DNA of 64,000 nucleotides from Amycolatopsis alba DSM 44262 (GTDB taxonomy: Bacteria > Actinomycetota > Actinomycetes > Mycobacteriales > Pseudonocardiaceae): contig NZ_KB913032.1 of NCBI RefSeq assembly GCF_000384215.1, positions 2,187,665-2,251,664 of the forward strand, given 5' to 3'. Below the pieces are notes generated by a model that was given only the letters and a program-made list of their open reading frames with translations, searched no databases and was not told where the DNA came from. Positions 61,643-64,000 of the stretch are shown here, one piece after another (positions within the stretch are counted from its first letter, which is position 1; the number at the start of each line of letters is the position of its first letter). The position numbers were made by a program, and so were the translations under genes.

Positions 61643-63102
61643 AGGGCCACCGCGATGTACTTGGTCTCGAGGAACTCGTCGATGCCGACGGTGCCGCCTT
61701 CACGGCCGAGCCCGGACTGCTTGATCCCGCCGAACGGCGCGGCCGGGTTCGACACCAGCCCTTGGTTGAGGCCGATCATGCCGACTTCCAGCCGTTCGGA
61801 AACCCGCAACGCCCGCTTGAGATCGGAGGTGTACACATAGGACACGAGACCGAACTCGGTGTCGTTCGCCGCCGCGATGGCCTCGTCCTCGCTGTCGAAC
61901 GAAGTGATCGGGGCGACCGGCCCGAAGATCTCTTCCGAAGCCAGCCTGGCGCCCTTGGGCACGTCGGTGAGCACCGTGGCCTGATAGAAGTTGCCCGGAC
62001 CGTCCACAGCCGACCCGCCGGTGAGGACGCGAGCTCCTCGCTCGGTGGCGTCGGAGACCAGGCCACTGACCTTCTCGACGGCGGCTTCGTCGATGAGGGG
62101 GCCGACGACGACACCGTCCTCGGTGCCGCGCCCCATCGGCAGGGCCTCCATGCGCTCGGTGAGGCGCCGGGAGAACTCGTCGACGATGCCTCGCTGGACA
62201 TAGAAGCGGTTCGCGGCCGTGCAGGCCTCACCGATGTTGCGCATCTTCGCGGTCATCGCGCCGTCGACGGCCGCGTCGAGGTCTGCGTCTTCGAAGACGA
62301 CGAAGGGAGCGTTGCCACCGAGTTCCATCGAGGTGCGGAGCACCTTGTCCGCGCACTGCTCCAGCAGCTTCCGCCCGACGCCGGTCGAACCGGTGAAGGA
62401 CAGCTTCCGGGCACGGCCGTCCCGGATCAGCGGCTCCATCACGCCGCCGGAGTCCGACGTCGTGAGCACGTTCAGCACACCTTCCGGCAATCCCGCCTCG
62501 GCGAGGATCGCCGCGAGAGCCAACATCGAAAGGGGGGTTTGAGCAGCGGGCTTGATGATCATCGTGCAGCCTGCCGCTACCGCGGGCCCGATCTTGCGGG
62601 TGCCCATCGCCATGGGGAAGTTCCACGGCGTGATCAGCAGGCACGGCCCGACAGGCTGCTTCGTCACCAGGAACCGGCCCGCCCCGTTGGGAGCGACGGC
62701 ATAACCACCATCGATCCGGACTGCCTCCTCCGCGAACCAGCGGAAGAACTCGGCCGCGTAGGTGATCTCGCCCTTGGACTCCGCGAGCGGCTTGCCCATC
62801 TCGAGGGTCATCAGCAGCGCGAGCTCGTCGGCGCGCTTGATGAGCAGTTCGTAGGCGCGGCGCAGGATCTCGCCGCGTTCGCGCGGGGCGACGTTCGCCC
62901 AGTCGGCCTGTGCGGCGACGGCGGCGTCGAGAGCGCTGACCCCGTCCGCCGGTGACGCGTCGGCCACTTCGCACAGTGCTTCACCTGTCGAGGGGTCGAG
63001 AACCGGGAAGGTCTTCCCGCCCGTGGCGGACACCCACTTGCCGCCGATGAACAGTTCCTTGTCGACCGCCTTGACTACGCCGGCCTCACTGATCGAGCTC
63101 AT
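61639..63102 (-). CDS. gabD: Succinate-semialdehyde-type aldehyde dehydrogenase
   Basis: 487 residues from ATG 63102 with GGAGGAG upstream. Catalytic Cys294 (GEACTAANR), Glu260 (MELGG) and Asn161 (PWNFP) are intact. MAMGTRKIGPAVAAGCT and NPAAPFGGIKQSGLGREGG are typical of GabD. With the GabT-like gene diverging from it, it would oxidise a dicarboxylic semialdehyde to the acid. The substrate may be a homologue of succinate semialdehyde. Confidence 0.88.
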   Translation of the reverse strand: MSSISEAGVVKAVDKELFIGGKWVSATGGKTFPVLDPSTGEALCEVADASPADGVSALDAAVAAQADWANVAPRERGEILRRAYELLIKRADELALLMTLEMGKPLAESKGEITYAAEFFRWFAEEAVRIDGGYAVAPNGAGRFLVTKQPVGPCLLITPWNFPMAMGTRKIGPAVAAGCTMIIKPAAQTPLSMLALAAILAEAGLPEGVLNVLTTSDSGGVMEPLIRDGRARKLSFTGSTGVGRKLLEQCADKVLRTSMELGGNAPFVVFEDADLDAAVDGAMTAKMRNIGEACTAANRFYVQRGIVDEFSRRLTERMEALPMGRGTEDGVVVGPLIDEAAVEKVSGLVSDATERGARVLTGGSAVDGPGNFYQATVLTDVPKGARLASEEIFGPVAPITSFDSEDEAIAAANDTEFGLVSYVYTSDLKRALRVSERLEVGMIGLNQGLVSNPAAPFGGIKQSGLGREGGTVGIDEFLETKYIAVAL

Positions 63103-63143
63103 CCCAACGCTCCTCCATGTTGTCCCGAACGCCATGCTATGGA

Positions 63144-63157
63144 TATTGTCAACAATC
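63144..63157. promoter_or_regulatory. GntR operator copy 3, TATTGTCAACAATC
   Basis: It lies in the 88-nt gap between the divergent aldehyde dehydrogenase and aminotransferase genes. It differs from copy 1 only in the first base. An extra half-site GACAAC follows at 63158. Confidence 0.78.
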
Positions 63158-63190
63158 GACAACAGCTCAGCCGACCTAGGAGCGCAGTCC

Positions 63191-64000
63191 ATGGCCCAGC
63201 TATCACCGCTGCTCAAGCAGGCAACGCCGGTCGTGGTCGACCACGGTGAAGGGGTGTACCTCTACGACACCGATGGCAAACGTCACCTGGATTTCACCGC
63301 CGGTATCGGCGTGACCAGCACCGGCCACTGTCACCCGCACGTGGTGAGCGCCGCGCGGGAACAGATCGGCAAACTCATCCACGGGCAGTACACGACGGTC
63401 ATGCACAAGCCGATGCTGGAGCTGACCCAGAAGCTGGGTGGTGTCCTGCCGGAAGGCCTGGATTCACTCTTCTACGCGAACTCGGGCAGCGAGGCGGTCG
63501 AGGCGGCGCTCCGGCTGTCGCGGCAGGCGACCAAACGGCCCAACGTCATCGTCTTCCAGGGCGGGTTCCACGGCCGGACCGTCGCGGCGGCGACGATGAC
63601 GACGTCGGGCACCCGGTTCAGCGCCGGGATCTCGCCGCTCATGTCCGGTGTGCACGTCGCGCCCTTCCCGTACGCCTTCCACTACGGCTGGGACGAGGAG
63701 ACCGCGACGAAGTTCGCCCTGCGCGAGCTCGACTACCTGTTCGCGACCGTCTGCGCGCCGAACGAGACCGCCGCGTTCTTCATCGAACCGGTACTCGGTG
63801 AAGGCGGGTACGTCCCGGCGAACCCCGCGTTCCTGGCCGGGTTGCGGGAGCGTGCCGACAAGCACGGGATCCTGCTGGTGATGGACGAGATCCAGACCGG
63901 TTTCGGGCGGACGGGCAGGTTCTGGGGACACGAGCACTTCGGCGTGCGCCCGGACATCGTGCTCATCGCGAAAGGACTCGCGAGCGGGTTCCCGATCTCG
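63191..64000 (+). CDS. 4-aminobutyrate-type class III aminotransferase (cut by the window end)
   Basis: 270 residues visible, no stop before the window ends. Class III/GabT signs: VYLYDTDGKRHLDFTAGIGVTSTGHCHPHVV, YANSGSEAVEAALRLSRQ, FQGGFHGRT, FFIEPVLGEGGY, LVMDEIQTGFGRTG and the PLP lysine in LIAKGLASGFP (Lys261). About 160 more residues are expected. It would move the amino group from an omega-amino acid to 2-oxoglutarate, feeding the divergent aldehyde dehydrogenase. Shared operator region supports coregulation. Confidence 0.9.
   Translation, partial: MAQLSPLLKQATPVVVDHGEGVYLYDTDGKRHLDFTAGIGVTSTGHCHPHVVSAAREQIGKLIHGQYTTVMHKPMLELTQKLGGVLPEGLDSLFYANSGSEAVEAALRLSRQATKRPNVIVFQGGFHGRTVAAATMTTSGTRFSAGISPLMSGVHVAPFPYAFHYGWDEETATKFALRELDYLFATVCAPNETAAFFIEPVLGEGGYVPANPAFLAGLRERADKHGILLVMDEIQTGFGRTGRFWGHEHFGVRPDIVLIAKGLASGFPIS

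Noticed and set aside
1..64000. tRNA, rRNA, IS or prophage elements
   Set aside because: I found no cloverleaf-like, rRNA-like, transposase or phage structural sequence in either strand by eye.

Overview
The window is 64 kb of very GC-rich DNA with dense genes on both strands, short gaps and many GTG or TTG starts. It looks like an actinomycete chromosome. The family mix (class E sortase substrate, ECF42-type sigma factor with DGPF partner, WS/DGAT acyltransferase, PAC2 protein, many GntR/TetR/MarR/IclR regulators) and the long palindromes at gene ends suggest a Pseudonocardiales member, probably Amycolatopsis. The genus is an inference. I see no rRNA, tRNA, IS element, prophage or CRISPR array.

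Layout. 1-6.5 kb: the end of a Gly/Ser-repeat protein, facing a 1928-residue wall protein with 12 DUF11-type repeats and an LAxTG anchor. 6.6-9.1 kb: Rid protein, degenerate SDR, TetR regulator with two operator copies, lipoprotein. 9.1-15 kb: one coupled operon encoding a methyltransferase, a FecCD/FecE/FecB-like ABC importer, a cysteine-synthase-like PLP enzyme and an ATP-grasp ligase. It is a candidate small-molecule (metallophore-like) synthesis and uptake system. 15-20.3 kb: 2OG-Fe(II) oxygenase, DGPF/ECF42 pair, secreted DUF11 protein, a nitroreductase-hemerythrin fusion divergent from a MarR regulator, and the remnant of a second DGPF gene. 20.3-36.3 kb: mixed genes including a pair of PH-domain membrane proteins, an IclR/SDR pair, a LysR-HTH/esterase fusion, a class III aminotransferase and a secreted GH27 alpha-galactosidase.

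36.4-46.1 kb: a coupled catabolic operon (TPP enzyme, HyuA, HyuB, SDR, GntR) with an upstream palindrome, then an operon of Xi-class GST, FAD oxidoreductase and PNPOx-like protein. 46.2-52.1 kb: WS/DGAT acyltransferase, a secreted PQQ-type sugar dehydrogenase and, divergent from it, a pqqA-C-D-E-B operon whose 31-residue PqqA precursor is very short. The cofactor pathway therefore lies beside a probable user of the cofactor. 52.1-55 kb: aldo/keto reductase and an ArsR-like regulator coupled to an MFS exporter. 55-64 kb: a catabolic locus (amidase, 2-hydroxyacid dehydrogenase, two maleate-isomerase/Asp-Glu-racemase-fold proteins, FadR-type GntR, DUF4262 protein, tartrate/D-malate-type dehydrogenase, succinate-semialdehyde-type dehydrogenase, GabT-like aminotransferase cut by the window end). 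Three copies of a GATTGTC(A/G)ACAATC operator tie this locus together.

Two patterns recur. Operon genes overlap by 4 nt (ATGA/GTGA). Convergent gene pairs either share a CTAG double stop or flank long perfect hairpins that probably act as bidirectional terminators; two of these hairpins are near-identical copies with a compensatory base-pair change.
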